Shown: positions 35,797-45,075, counted from the stretch's first letter. The stretch: DNA of 64,000 nucleotides from Bacteriovoracaceae bacterium UBA6153 (GCA_002428265.1 DIUR01000030.1:202696-266695), one strand, 5' to 3'. Notes: generated from the sequence alone by a model not told the origin. Numbers and translations are program-made.

Positions 35797-37520
35797 CGGT
35801 CTAGCTCCCCTGCAATAATGTTCATTGATCCAAGCTGAGAAACGGCATCAGCTATCATTTTGTTTTGCACTAGTTCACTGAATGACTGATAAACAGCAAA
35901 ACAAGGTGGACGTACTTTTACGCGGAATGGATTTGGTCCTCCGTCAGAAATGACGTAGAAACCTAACTCTCCGTTAGCTGCTTCTGTGCTTGAGTAAATT
36001 TCACCGACTGGTGGACGAACACCTTTCATGATCAACATGAAGTGGTTCATCAGACCTTCGATGTTTGTGTAAACTTCTCTTTTTGGTGGAATACAAACTC
36101 TCTTATCAAGAGATTGAACCGGACCACTTGGAAGGTTAGCTAAAACTTGGTTAACGATTTTTAGAGACTGTCTCATCTCTTCCATACGAACCAGGTATCT
36201 GTCGTAAGGATTTCCTTCGTGACCAACAGGTACTTCGAAATCTACATCTTTATAGAAGTAGTATGGGTTAGCTTTTCTAATATCGTAGTTAACACCAGCA
36301 GCACGTAAACATGGCCCTGTGTATCCCCAAGCGATAGCATCAGCTGCACTGATAGGAGTTACTTTTGTACGAGCAAGATAAATCGGGTTCTTTGTAAGAA
36401 GACGATCTACTTCTTCGATATTTTTTTGAATAATTTTTACGACTTCAAGACAGTCTGTAACCCATCCAACTGGAAGCTCTTGAGCTTGTCCACCGATACG
36501 AGTTAGTGAAACTGTAAGACGAGCACCACAAAGTTTCTCGAATAGTTCGTACACTCTTTCTCTTTGTTCGAAACAAAACCAGAAAGACGTTAGAGCACCT
36601 AAGTCTACCGCTCCAGCTCCGATACAAACAAGGTGATCGATTACGCGAGAAAGTTCAGCTAGAACCATTCTCATCGCTTTAGCACGATCTGGAATTTCAA
36701 TTCCCATCATGTCTTCGATCGCCTTACACCATCCAATGTTGTTCATTGGCGATGAACAGTAGTTAAGTCTGTCAGTATAAGGAACAACCTGGTTGTACAG
36801 GTGGTTTTCACACATTTTTTCGAAACATCTATGAAGATATCCGATTTCAAGGTTTGATCTCTTGATCACCTCACCTTCAATCTCGGCCATAATTCTTAGA
36901 GTTCCGTGAGTCGCAGGGTGAGAAGGCCCAATGTTGATCCACTCACGCTTTAATGATTCTTCATGAGTGATCGTTGGATCTGCATCAAAGTGAATGTCCA
37001 TTGATTCAGAAAGCGGTTGATTGTGGGTAGCATCGTAGTCTTTTCTAAGAGGGTGACCCATAAACTCGTGGTGAGTTAATAGACGCTCTTTTTTTCTTCC
37101 TTCGTAATTGATTCCGATCATGTCCCAAGCTTCGCGCTCGAACCAGTCAGCACCTTTCCATACTGACATAATAGATGGAACAGTTTCACCGCCATCTGTA
37201 TCAACAGGAACACGAACGCGCACGCGCTCATTATTTTCCATGTTAAGAATATGGTAAACAGATTCAAATCTCTTACCGTGTGCCCATTCAGTTTTTGGTC
37301 TTCCAGTATTGTCGACACCACAAACATCTAACAGCATATTGAATCCAAGTTCATCTCTGAACGTCATCATCATTTTTACTAATGTTTTAGGAGTCGCAAA
37401 TAGAACGTGATTGCCAAAAGCGAATGAATAATCTTTATCGCCGAATTTTGAAGTCAGTACACTCGAGTAAGCCTCAGTCCCTGCTGCTATGATCGCTGTA
37501 TCTGTAGTCGTTTCCGTCAT
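35793..37520 (-). CDS. nuoCD: NADH-quinone oxidoreductase fused subunits C and D
   Basis: The 575-residue protein joins NuoC (about residues 60-170, with the AWDMIGINYEGRKKERLLTHHE block) and NuoD (about 190-575, with NIGPSHPATHGTLRIM and the C-terminal ISDGGPNPFRVKVRPPCF). The same fusion occurs in E. coli. NuoD lines the quinone pocket with NuoB. Confidence 0.95.
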   Translation of the reverse strand: MTETTTDTAIIAAGTEAYSSVLTSKFGDKDYSFAFGNHVLFATPKTLVKMMMTFRDELGFNMLLDVCGVDNTGRPKTEWAHGKRFESVYHILNMENNERVRVRVPVDTDGGETVPSIMSVWKGADWFEREAWDMIGINYEGRKKERLLTHHEFMGHPLRKDYDATHNQPLSESMDIHFDADPTITHEESLKREWINIGPSHPATHGTLRIMAEIEGEVIKRSNLEIGYLHRCFEKMCENHLYNQVVPYTDRLNYCSSPMNNIGWCKAIEDMMGIEIPDRAKAMRMVLAELSRVIDHLVCIGAGAVDLGALTSFWFCFEQRERVYELFEKLCGARLTVSLTRIGGQAQELPVGWVTDCLEVVKIIQKNIEEVDRLLTKNPIYLARTKVTPISAADAIAWGYTGPCLRAAGVNYDIRKANPYYFYKDVDFEVPVGHEGNPYDRYLVRMEEMRQSLKIVNQVLANLPSGPVQSLDKRVCIPPKREVYTNIEGLMNHFMLIMKGVRPPVGEIYSSTEAANGELGFYVISDGGPNPFRVKVRPPCFAVYQSFSELVQNKMIADAVSQLGSMNIIAGELDR

Positions 37521-37542
37521 AAGGTATTGCCTTTTATGTTAA

Positions 37543-38109
37543 TTACAAGCCTAGTGCTTTTTCTTGTTTTCTCGTTCTGTCTGCACTTGCAGATACACCA
37601 TTTCTAATACGCTCTTGAATCTGCATCATCCCTTGGATAACTGCTTCAGGAGTTGGAGGACAACCTGGGATATAAACGTCTACAGGAATGTCACGAGAGA
37701 CACCTTGAACAACGTGATACGCTCTATAGAATCCACCAGAAGATGCACACGCGCCCATAGCAATAACCCATTTCGGTTCTGCCATTTGCTCATAAATTCT
37801 TCTTAGAACTGGAGCTTGTTTTTCTGTGATTGTTCCAGCGATGATCATTAAATCAGATTGGCGTGGAGAGAAGCGAACTACCTCTGCACCAAAACGTGAT
37901 GAATCGTATTTAGGACCAACAACGGCCATGAACTCAATTGCACAACATGCAGTTCCGAATGGGAACGGCCACATTGAGTTCGCTTGTCCCCAACGCTTGG
38001 CCCATTCTAAAAATGTTCCTGCTTTTGTTGTGACGATCAAGCGATCGAGTGCGAAGTCTTCTTCGCTCTTAGAGTTAAGTGGACTCACGAGTCTTTTATT
38101 AGTCGACAT
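37543..38109 (-). CDS. nuoB: NADH-quinone oxidoreductase subunit B
   Basis: The 188-residue protein has the N2 [4Fe-4S] site of complex I: WPFPFGTACCAIEFMA, MGACASSGGFY and YIPGCPPTPEA. It is the first gene of this nuo cluster; nuoA is not upstream. The order B-CD-E-F-G-I, without the membrane-arm genes, means these must lie elsewhere. Confidence 0.95.
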   Translation of the reverse strand: MSTNKRLVSPLNSKSEEDFALDRLIVTTKAGTFLEWAKRWGQANSMWPFPFGTACCAIEFMAVVGPKYDSSRFGAEVVRFSPRQSDLMIIAGTITEKQAPVLRRIYEQMAEPKWVIAMGACASSGGFYRAYHVVQGVSRDIPVDVYIPGCPPTPEAVIQGMMQIQERIRNGVSASADRTRKQEKALGL

Positions 38110-38224
38110 TGCGTCTCCTATTGAAATTAATAAATGTCGGGTTACGAGGTCTTATTTTAAGAAGATAAGCCAGAAATGTAAATCAATTACTTACATTCAA
38201 TAGTGGAGAATTTTTGGGTGATTT

Positions 38225-39679
38225 TTATCTTACAACACGGTCGTCATTTTCATAAAAATATTCCCATACAACGTCCTGCGGAAAAACATCAAATACCGTT
38301 TGCTGCGGAGTCTTCGAAGCATATTTACAAGAATAATTATGAGGCTTGTCATAAAGCCAGCTATAGATTTTTTGGTGGCTTCCGCCTCTGACATTGTCGT
38401 ATTCAACAAATTTAAATTGGGCGCTTGTTTGATTCTTCATTAAACTCATTCCATTGATAGCTTGATCAAAAGCGAGCTCAAAATTCTTAGCGCGGCATCG
38501 GTTGAGTTCTTTGTTTTGGTCAACGAAAAATTTAGTTTCATCAACTTTGGGATTATAGGCCCAAACGTTATCGGCACAGCTATAGTAGAAGCGATTTTTT
38601 TCTAATAATACGAAGGCCTGAATGTAGGCAAAAAACCACATTCTCCTATGATCTTCGAGAATATTTCCAGGTCTCACAAGCTTTTGGCATTGATAAAATT
38701 CGTTTGAACTTTTTGCGTAAAATTCTTTGAAATACTTTAAAAACGCATCCCCTTTTCCAGACTTTAATGTGCGAATTTTTTCTGATTCATCCCACATCGA
38801 ATCATAAAGTTTCATACACCCAACTCTCCATTCATTAAGTTTTACAAACTCTGGAGTCGTTATTTTTTTTGCATTTTTATTGAAATATTCTATTGAATCA
38901 GCGAGTCCTAATTCACGAGAGATTCTATAGGCCGGATAAAACTTAGAGCCTAATTGATGATACCCGTACATGTTGGTCAGGATGCCTTTTGCATAGCTCC
39001 AATCAACTCTCTTTCTCAACGCAGTAAGGCCATCAAGACGATTATAGTCTGGATCTTTTAAACTCACTCCAACCAAGATCTGCGAGGCTTTCCATTTATC
39101 TTGAAGGTCGCATGGGAAGTCCTGACAAGACTCAACGATGACTGATCCAACAATTCTTGTTTCATCAAAGTATTCTGGTTTTTCTTTAAAAGCTTCAACC
39201 TTCTCTTTATCAGAAAATACGATCACTCGTTGTGGATTCTGATTTTGATCATACACACGAGGAATTATCCCCTGTGTGAAATTTGGCTGCATCAGATCGC
39301 CTCGATAATTATCCCAGATATCATCTTGAGCACAAAACATGCGCTCTCTATAAAGTTTCCCCGAATACAAATCGATGTTGTATTGATAGTTAGAATCTTT
39401 CGCTGTCGTGACAACAAAACGCACTCCAAAATTTCCTGGAGGTGCATCTTTTAAATTAGAAAGAAGTGGATCAACATCAAAAAAAGGATTCGTTACAATC
39501 GAGTCATCCATTTCTCTGTGCGAGAATCTCAGTGGTAACTTGTTCCACTGGCCGATGATTCGTTTATCGTCTTTTTTAGGAGCTTCAACCGGCGTTTGCG
39601 CACATCCATAAAGACCGGCCATACAAAAAGTTGTAAAGAGAATTGAAATGGTCTTGTTTTGTAATTGACAGATGCTCAT
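38225..39679 (-). CDS. Large lipoprotein of unknown function
   Basis: The 484-residue protein has a signal peptide with lipobox GLYGC (about residue 26). The mature part is rich in aromatic and charged residues, with repeated Cys positions (SCQDFPC, CAQDD, YSCADN) that could form disulfides. No catalytic motif. It lies downstream of nothing obvious on its strand and 55 bases before tRNA-Leu. Confidence 0.7.
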   Translation of the reverse strand: MSICQLQNKTISILFTTFCMAGLYGCAQTPVEAPKKDDKRIIGQWNKLPLRFSHREMDDSIVTNPFFDVDPLLSNLKDAPPGNFGVRFVVTTAKDSNYQYNIDLYSGKLYRERMFCAQDDIWDNYRGDLMQPNFTQGIIPRVYDQNQNPQRVIVFSDKEKVEAFKEKPEYFDETRIVGSVIVESCQDFPCDLQDKWKASQILVGVSLKDPDYNRLDGLTALRKRVDWSYAKGILTNMYGYHQLGSKFYPAYRISRELGLADSIEYFNKNAKKITTPEFVKLNEWRVGCMKLYDSMWDESEKIRTLKSGKGDAFLKYFKEFYAKSSNEFYQCQKLVRPGNILEDHRRMWFFAYIQAFVLLEKNRFYYSCADNVWAYNPKVDETKFFVDQNKELNRCRAKNFELAFDQAINGMSLMKNQTSAQFKFVEYDNVRGGSHQKIYSWLYDKPHNYSCKYASKTPQQTVFDVFPQDVVWEYFYENDDRVVR

Positions 39680-39734
39680 AAATTCCCCAAAATCACAGTT
39701 CGCCGAATTCGTTTTTAAATACTATCTCAAATGT

Positions 39735-39823
39735 GCCTGGGTGGTGGAATCGGTAGACACAGCAGATTTAAAATCTGCCGACCTTTACCGGTCGTACGAG
39801 TTCAAGTCTCGTCTCGGGCACCA
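39735..39823 (+). tRNA. tRNA-Leu (anticodon TAA), integration site of the mobile element
   Basis: The 89-base gene folds into a class II tRNA: acceptor GCCTGGG pairing with CTCGGGC, D-arm with GGTAGACA, anticodon loop TTTAAAA (anticodon TAA), a long variable arm (CGACCTTTACCGGTCG) and the T-loop GTTCAAGTC, ending with encoded CCA at 39821-39823. It is followed by six T. The recombinase gene ends seven bases beyond the CCA, so the 3' end is the likely attB core. Confidence 0.96.
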
Positions 39824-39829
39824 TTTTTT

Positions 39830-40990
39830 CTAACTCTCTATAATCCTTAGATTTTTTTCAGTACTTTCACCTCGCGGTTCTAATACGGTTCTAAAATCGT
39901 TATTACTCTCTATCTGTAGATCATTTCCTCCACCCATGAATCGTAAAGATCCTTGAAGGTGGTTCGGCGATAAGTGAGCGTAGACCATAGTCATTTCTAT
40001 TTTAGTATGACCTAAAAGCTTTTGCAGATCAAAGACATTTCCACCACTCATCATATAGTTTGAAGCGAACGTGTGCCTTAAATCATGAAACCTAATCTTG
40101 TTTTTAATATTAGCATCTGCTTGAGCAATTCCAAATTGTCGGTAGATATGTCCATAAGGAATAGGCCCACCTTTTGATCCTAAAAAAACAAATTCACAAT
40201 CTGGGTCTCGCTCATCAAACAATTCCGTTAAAAGTGCTCTCACCATCGCGGTCATTGGTATGATTCGACTAAGCTTGTTCTTTGTTGAATCTTTAACTCC
40301 AGTTTTATCCCTAGTTCTTGTCACATGAATTAAGTTTCTTCTGAAGTCTACTCTATCCCAACATAGCCCACAAAGTTCTGCTAGCCTCAATCCAGTTTGT
40401 ATTGCTACTGCTGAAATATGATAAATAAGCGATTCTTCTGTTGAGGGAGCTGTTAGATATTTTGTAATTTCATTCTGCACCCAAAACTTATGAAGTTTTA
40501 AATCCGGACGCGGAAGTTTTACATTCATTAAGGGATTCACGGGAATTAATCTTTCTTTATAAGCTTTAATTAAAATGGCCCTAAGCACTTGCCAAATATT
40601 TTGTATCCCACGCGCCTTATGCGTTTCTTTCAACTTCTGAATAAGCATCAAACCATCCTCTTCAGTTATGTCTCTTAAAAGAGTTTCACCAAAACGAGGT
40701 ATTAGATGCGCCCTTAGAACACTTTCATATCCTTCAAAGGTTCTATGAACACAGCTTGTTTTCACATATGTATTCATCCAATGATTAGCATAGTCTTTAA
40801 AAAGAATATGTTGAACTTCAACATAATGTTCACCTTGAGCAAGACGTGTAAGCCTAGTCGTTTCAATTCTATTTTTCCACGTTTTCGCATCAGAAATTTT
40901 TCTAAACCAAGGCCCAGCTTTTCTTTTACTGCCGACGTAATAAGATTCACGGTACCTTACAGTACCATCATTAATTTTTTTCTTTTCCAT
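39830..40990 (-). CDS. Tyrosine recombinase / site-specific integrase
   Basis: The 386-residue protein has the tyrosine recombinase catalytic residues: Arg in TGLRLAELCGL, HxxR in HDLRHTFASNYM, and the nucleophile in GHTKIEMTMVYAHL, plus an N-terminal SAM-like DNA-binding domain. It points toward the tRNA-Leu 3' end and should catalyse integration and excision there. The frame can start at GTG 41032 or ATG 41023, but ATG 40990 has AGGGAG seven bases upstream and is preferred. Confidence 0.92.
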   Translation of the reverse strand: MEKKKINDGTVRYRESYYVGSKRKAGPWFRKISDAKTWKNRIETTRLTRLAQGEHYVEVQHILFKDYANHWMNTYVKTSCVHRTFEGYESVLRAHLIPRFGETLLRDITEEDGLMLIQKLKETHKARGIQNIWQVLRAILIKAYKERLIPVNPLMNVKLPRPDLKLHKFWVQNEITKYLTAPSTEESLIYHISAVAIQTGLRLAELCGLCWDRVDFRRNLIHVTRTRDKTGVKDSTKNKLSRIIPMTAMVRALLTELFDERDPDCEFVFLGSKGGPIPYGHIYRQFGIAQADANIKNKIRFHDLRHTFASNYMMSGGNVFDLQKLLGHTKIEMTMVYAHLSPNHLQGSLRFMGGGNDLQIESNNDFRTVLEPRGESTEKNLRIIES

Positions 40991-41154
40991 TTTAAAACTC
41001 CCTGTTGGAAGTTCTAGATTCATTGTCACCACAATATTCGAATTTTAAAGAGCCATAAGGGTTAGTGTAGCATTTTCCCAATGAAAACTCCATGAATTAA
41101 AATCTAATCATGCCCAACGTTTCTCTAGCTGAGCATGACTAAATTGACAGGTTG

Positions 41155-41364
41155 CTAATTGTATTTCTTGATCTCGATATTCAGTTGCACAGACACTAAT
41201 TTGCCCTCTACCCACTTGACTAATTCTTCTTTTTTAAACCGAATAAGTGCCCCGATTTTGTAATGAGGAATTGATTTGTTGAAAATATCTTTTCTAAGCT
41301 TAGAGACTTTTAAGTTTAAAAAACTTGCCGCTTCTTCAATCGTCATCAGTTGTATTTGATCCAT
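41155..41364 (-). CDS. Excisionase-like helix-turn-helix protein
   Basis: The 69-residue protein is an HTH_17/MerR-type DNA-binding domain (MTIEEAASFLNLKVSKLRKDI, then IPHYKIGALIRFKKEELVKW), as in AlpA/Xis excisionases. Its place next to the integrase supports a role in controlling excision. Fourteen bases separate it from the SSB-like gene. Confidence 0.8.
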   Translation of the reverse strand: MDQIQLMTIEEAASFLNLKVSKLRKDIFNKSIPHYKIGALIRFKKEELVKWVEGKLVSVQLNIEIKKYN

Positions 41365-41378
41365 TTTCCTCCCGTTCG

Positions 41379-41684
41379 TTACAGTAAAGATTGCCCTACA
41401 CTAAAGGCTCTAATCTCATAGACTTCTTTTTCAAGTCCATCATAGGTCGTGAATTTTCGTAATTGGTTACGGCCGTGCACAAAAACCCGATTGCCTTTCT
41501 TTAAATGAACCTTGCATAATTCGGCCAGTTTTCCAAAGACGACAATTTTTTTCCAAATGGTTTCGTTTTGAACATTCTTTAACCCTACAGACATTTCACA
41601 TACAGGCTCTCGCTTTTTGGTGTAAGCAAGGTAAGGATCAGCACCTAGATGTCCTGAGAAAATTTCAATCAAATCATTTTGCAT
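41379..41684 (-). CDS. Single-stranded-DNA-binding protein-like
   Basis: The 101-residue protein has the SSB OB-fold pattern: IFSGHLGADPYLAYT, CEMSVGL, TIWKKIVVFGKLAELCKVHLKKGNRVFVHG. Element-borne SSBs protect single-stranded DNA in conjugative transfer or replication. Overlaps the preceding gene by 11 bases. It lacks the acidic C-terminal tail of chromosomal SSB. Confidence 0.75.
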   Translation of the reverse strand: MQNDLIEIFSGHLGADPYLAYTKKREPVCEMSVGLKNVQNETIWKKIVVFGKLAELCKVHLKKGNRVFVHGRNQLRKFTTYDGLEKEVYEIRAFSVGQSLL

Positions 41685-42102
41685 TCTTATCCTCCTTTAA
41701 AATATTCTTAACACTCACCAGATATTCACCGAGATCAAGATCAGTTTTATTTTTTTGATTATATTCAAAACACTGCTTCTTAACTTTTTCTAAACTACTA
41801 AGAACATTGTTTTGAATCAGCTCTATGTCTTTAGCTGTAAGCTTTGGTAATGCCGATAAAACTAAGTCTTTCAAAAATATCTGTCTCCCAAAGGTCTTAT
41901 TATTTGCCTCTAATAATAACTTTGATATTAACTCCTTTGATTCCTGATCTTTTGTAACATCAATAAAAAACTTGTCCTGATCATTCTTATTTTCTTCCCT
42001 CTCTTCATTTTTTCCCTCCTCTCGCTTTTTATATTTTTTCTTTTCTTTGCTTTTTTTCTCCTCTCCTTCCTTCCCTCTCTCTCCCTCTCTACCTACTTCC
42101 AT
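41674..42102 (-). CDS. Lys/Glu-rich protein of the mobile element
   Basis: The 142-residue protein begins with about 45 residues of almost only Glu, Lys, Arg and Gly, encoded by a long polypyrimidine tract on the plus strand, then a helical domain (ELISKLLLEANNKTFGRQIFLKDLVLSALPKL). The first half is probably disordered. It is coupled to the SSB-like gene. Role in transfer or replication is possible but not seen. Confidence 0.55.
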   Translation of the reverse strand: MEVGREGERGKEGEEKKSKEKKKYKKREEGKNEEREENKNDQDKFFIDVTKDQESKELISKLLLEANNKTFGRQIFLKDLVLSALPKLTAKDIELIQNNVLSSLEKVKKQCFEYNQKNKTDLDLGEYLVSVKNILKEDKNAK

Positions 42103-42145
42103 CTCCTTCCTCCTCTTTCTAATTTCTCTTACTCTTAACTTTCTT

Positions 42146-42270
42146 CAACTTATCCCCGTGCATTCTTTAACTTTCCTCACCGAATTGACCACCTCCTCTC
42201 TACTAATGTTGGGAGGGGGTGGTCAATTCGGTGTCTTCGGTTTTGTTAATGAATGCACGGGGATAAGTTG
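42146..42270. repeat. Nested inverted repeats, candidate oriT or origin
   Basis: Two palindromes are nested. The outer arms are perfect 20-mers, CAACTTATCCCCGTGCATTC at 42146-42165 and its complement at 42251-42270. The inner arms (42178-42198 and 42213-42233) match in 20 of 21 bases, with a 14-base loop. The site lies in the only non-coding part of the element, between the MobC-like gene and the DNA-binding cluster, where an oriT or replication origin would be expected. It could alternatively be a strong terminator. Confidence 0.75.
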
Positions 42271-42342
42271 TCTCTCAAAAATCCAGAGTCACACTTAAAC
42301 TCGTCAGATAACATGGCAAACATACTCCTAGGTAAAAATGAA

Positions 42343-43074
42343 TTATCCAATTAAGTCTCCTAGCTCTTTTGTTACATGATTATGAAAAACTTCTGACCTA
42401 GATAAGCTGACTACGTTTTTAAGAATCGACTGATTTAAAACAAAGACAATTTTCTGTGATAGCTCCTCTTTCAAATGATCAAATTGTGTATCCAACTGAA
42501 GTTCATTTAATCTTTTTTTGTAAGATTCAAAAGATGCTCTATCTGCAAAAAAGTATAAAACATTGTCGTATTCATCAGCTTTTGCGTATTCCAAAAACTT
42601 ATCAAAAACTCTTTTACGATCCTTTCTGAAAAGCTCAACTTCGACTGCAATGACTAATTCATTTGTACCTTTACCTGCGGTAACAATGGCATCTGGCTCA
42701 ATAGCGTGGTGTCGCCAAGTTGATTTTGTCTTATACTCATGAGGTAATTTTCCCGAAGAGATCATGCTAAAAGTTAATAAGTTTGAAATAACCATTGAAA
42801 CGGCTGCATCATGCTTAATGTTGTCTTCATTAAAGTTATCAATCCCTAGTCTTTGAAGAAGCTCACGAGAAGGATAAACAATCTTATTAATTCCTTTTTG
42901 AAGCTTTGATCTTAAAATTCCTCCCTCCTCTAATCTCAAAATTCTCTGTCTGAAGGCAGGCCCTTTATCCGACTCAGCAACAAGGGCCTTAAGATTTTCC
43001 GTTGTCATTGATCGCCACTTCGTAAGTGTGTCGATAATTTCAAAATTCTTTTGAAGCATAATTTCATTAATCAT
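42343..43074 (-). CDS. Replic_Relax/MobC-like protein, candidate relaxase
   Basis: The 243-residue protein has an N-terminal winged-helix region (TLTKWRSMTTENLKAL, VYPSRELLQRLG) and a C-terminal nuclease-like core: HHAIEPDAIV followed by VIAVEVELFRKDRKRVFDKF, the PD-(D/E)xK-like pattern seen in replication-relaxation and MobC-type relaxase proteins. It is encoded 17 bases after the coupling ATPase, as in CloDF13-like mob loci. No HUH relaxase gene is present. Relaxase function is an inference. Confidence 0.6.
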   Translation of the reverse strand: MINEIMLQKNFEIIDTLTKWRSMTTENLKALVAESDKGPAFRQRILRLEEGGILRSKLQKGINKIVYPSRELLQRLGIDNFNEDNIKHDAAVSMVISNLLTFSMISSGKLPHEYKTKSTWRHHAIEPDAIVTAGKGTNELVIAVEVELFRKDRKRVFDKFLEYAKADEYDNVLYFFADRASFESYKKRLNELQLDTQFDHLKEELSQKIVFVLNQSILKNVVSLSRSEVFHNHVTKELGDLIG

Positions 43075-43091
43075 AGACCTCCTTTTAGTTT

Positions 43092-44552
43092 CTATTTTCT
43101 ACCAAGACCTTTTTTAATAGGAGCTATCGGAGCACTTTTATCTACTTCTTTAACATCCTTAAACGCATTTGATCCTCTTACGTCTCGAACATTAATGAGC
43201 GAAAGCCATTTTGGATTATGCTCAAGCAAGATAGTTTGTCCGACATTAATGGATTTAATTATGTCTGGGTGACACAAATATTCGTAGCCTTCTCGAATTG
43301 TTCCTTTGCCTGACTCCGATCCTGATTCAGTAGCAAGCGTAGTTTTTTGCGCTAAGAATGTTCCACAAGCTGAGGCCAGCTTTTCAGCATTTTCAGTGTT
43401 GGTTTGTTTTTGAATGAACCAGTTTGAATAAGATTCAAAGAACTGCTTCATTAAAATTTCACTATCAGCGACCATTTCTATGTCTGAATAGGACTGAACC
43501 GCTGTATAGACATTGATTCCACTTGAACGACACTTATTCACTAAATCCAGAAAGTCTGGATAAATAACCGAACCAGCTTCATCAATAAATAATCCAAGAC
43601 TATTTTCTTTAATCTTATGGGAGTCTTCATAAGTCTTACCGATCCAATAAGAAAGATTCATGGCCTCACTTACAAATAATTTTCCAACCGTTTTAGCTAA
43701 GGTTGAGTAACCTTGAGTTGAGCATCCTATATAAATGCAGGCCTTTTCCTCCCATGCTTTTTTCATAGTTGCAGAAGGTTTTCCAAATTCATTAGCTTTT
43801 TTAAAAAGTTTTCCAAAGTCGGAATTTAGTAAAAGTTGAAACTGACTTATTAGGCCAGAGGTTTCTTCTTTGTTATGTTCTGTCTTAAGTTTCTTATAAA
43901 CATCATGAAGATCGAACTCCTCCCCCTTTGCAGTCAAACTGCTCAGTACATCATCTAATGCTTTTTGAGCTTCATTTAAATAATATTGATTAGGTCTTTT
44001 TCCCCAATCAAAGCTTCTCATAATCATTGAGACTCTTTGCGAGTTAGTCATGTCTGCTATTGGATTAAAAGAACCGGCCTCTTTATCAAATTCCGAAAAG
44101 ATATAGTAATTTCGTCCGTAGTACCTACAAAGTTTTTTAAAGTTTCTAATCGCCTCTAAGCTTCCTTTCGGGTCTATAAAAATTAGGCCTTGCTTTCTTT
44201 GGATACAATTTTCTTGGAGAACACTCAGTAAATTACTTTTTCCCCATCCACTTGATCCAACGATGAAAGTATTTTTACTTGGATCAAAATATTCTAGCGG
44301 ATAAGGGCGATTCGTATTTATGGCCCACCCTAAATGGGCCTGATCTACAGTTTGTCTTTCACAATCAAGCATAGATAAAACAAGCTTCATTGAACTTTGA
44401 TTAATTGTAATTTGAGGCGTTCCAATGTTCTTTAATAGTTTTGGAAAAGACTCTACTGCTTTCGTAATTAAAACCTGAAACATTTCTACAAAACCTTCTA
44501 TCAAGGGAGTAAAAAAATCCCCATGTGAGTTTGAATTTTTAGCACTACTCAT
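43092..44552 (-). CDS. Type IV coupling-protein-like ATPase
   Basis: The 486-residue protein has Walker A GSSGWGKS (residues 99-106), Walker B LGLFIDEAGS and later RecA-fold segments of the VirD4/TraG/TraD family (FIDPKGSLEAI, SSGINVYTAVQSYSDI). Coupling proteins bring the relaxase-DNA complex to a type IV secretion channel. No clear N-terminal transmembrane pair is present, so it may need the adjacent lipoprotein or a host channel. Overlaps the lipoprotein gene by 8 bases. Confidence 0.82.
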   Translation of the reverse strand: MSSAKNSNSHGDFFTPLIEGFVEMFQVLITKAVESFPKLLKNIGTPQITINQSSMKLVLSMLDCERQTVDQAHLGWAINTNRPYPLEYFDPSKNTFIVGSSGWGKSNLLSVLQENCIQRKQGLIFIDPKGSLEAIRNFKKLCRYYGRNYYIFSEFDKEAGSFNPIADMTNSQRVSMIMRSFDWGKRPNQYYLNEAQKALDDVLSSLTAKGEEFDLHDVYKKLKTEHNKEETSGLISQFQLLLNSDFGKLFKKANEFGKPSATMKKAWEEKACIYIGCSTQGYSTLAKTVGKLFVSEAMNLSYWIGKTYEDSHKIKENSLGLFIDEAGSVIYPDFLDLVNKCRSSGINVYTAVQSYSDIEMVADSEILMKQFFESYSNWFIQKQTNTENAEKLASACGTFLAQKTTLATESGSESGKGTIREGYEYLCHPDIIKSINVGQTILLEHNPKWLSLINVRDVRGSNAFKDVKEVDKSAPIAPIKKGLGRK

Positions 44553-45075
44553 AATCTACTTCCCATGCCTTGTGTTGCTCGACCGTTATAGCTTTCCCAT
44601 TTTCTAAGTGCTCAACTCGTTCTGGAATCTCATGCTCAATAATAAAAGGAGTCTGAACCTTACCTTTTAAGTGATCTGGTAAAGGCCCTGATTCAAGCTT
44701 GTACTTCTTTGAATCAGTTGGTGTAATTGTGGCCGACTCAATTTTATTAATAGGTGCCAGGTCTTCTGGTCTAAACCTATTACTTCCTCCGGAAGGCATC
44801 ATTGATGGCAATTCTCTATTTTCAGGATCATCCATAAAAAATAAATACCCTAGTGTCGCTCCAACTAAGGCCCCGACACTTCCCCAGATCGCCATATTGG
44901 GGGCCATGGATTCTTTATTAGGACTCAGTGTTGCACTTCCAACAAGACCCAAGCTCGCTCCCGATAGTCCTCCATAGAAAACTGACTTTCTCATTGTGGA
45001 GCAAGAAGAAGTAAATAAAAGCAGGATGCTCAAAATCATAAGCTTAAAACTAGTGTTCAATTTTTGTATGTTCAT
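44545..45075 (-). CDS. Glycine-zipper lipoprotein of the mobile element
   Basis: The 176-residue protein has a lipobox (LFTSSC) and two glycine-rich, helix-packing stretches (GGLSGASLGLVGSATL and WGSVGALVGATLGYLFF) that can insert in membranes as a glycine zipper. The C-terminal half is charged. It is first in the transfer-gene operon and could assist DNA export or act in surface exclusion (inference). Confidence 0.65.
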   Translation of the reverse strand: MNIQKLNTSFKLMILSILLLFTSSCSTMRKSVFYGGLSGASLGLVGSATLSPNKESMAPNMAIWGSVGALVGATLGYLFFMDDPENRELPSMMPSGGSNRFRPEDLAPINKIESATITPTDSKKYKLESGPLPDHLKGKVQTPFIIEHEIPERVEHLENGKAITVEQHKAWEVDYE

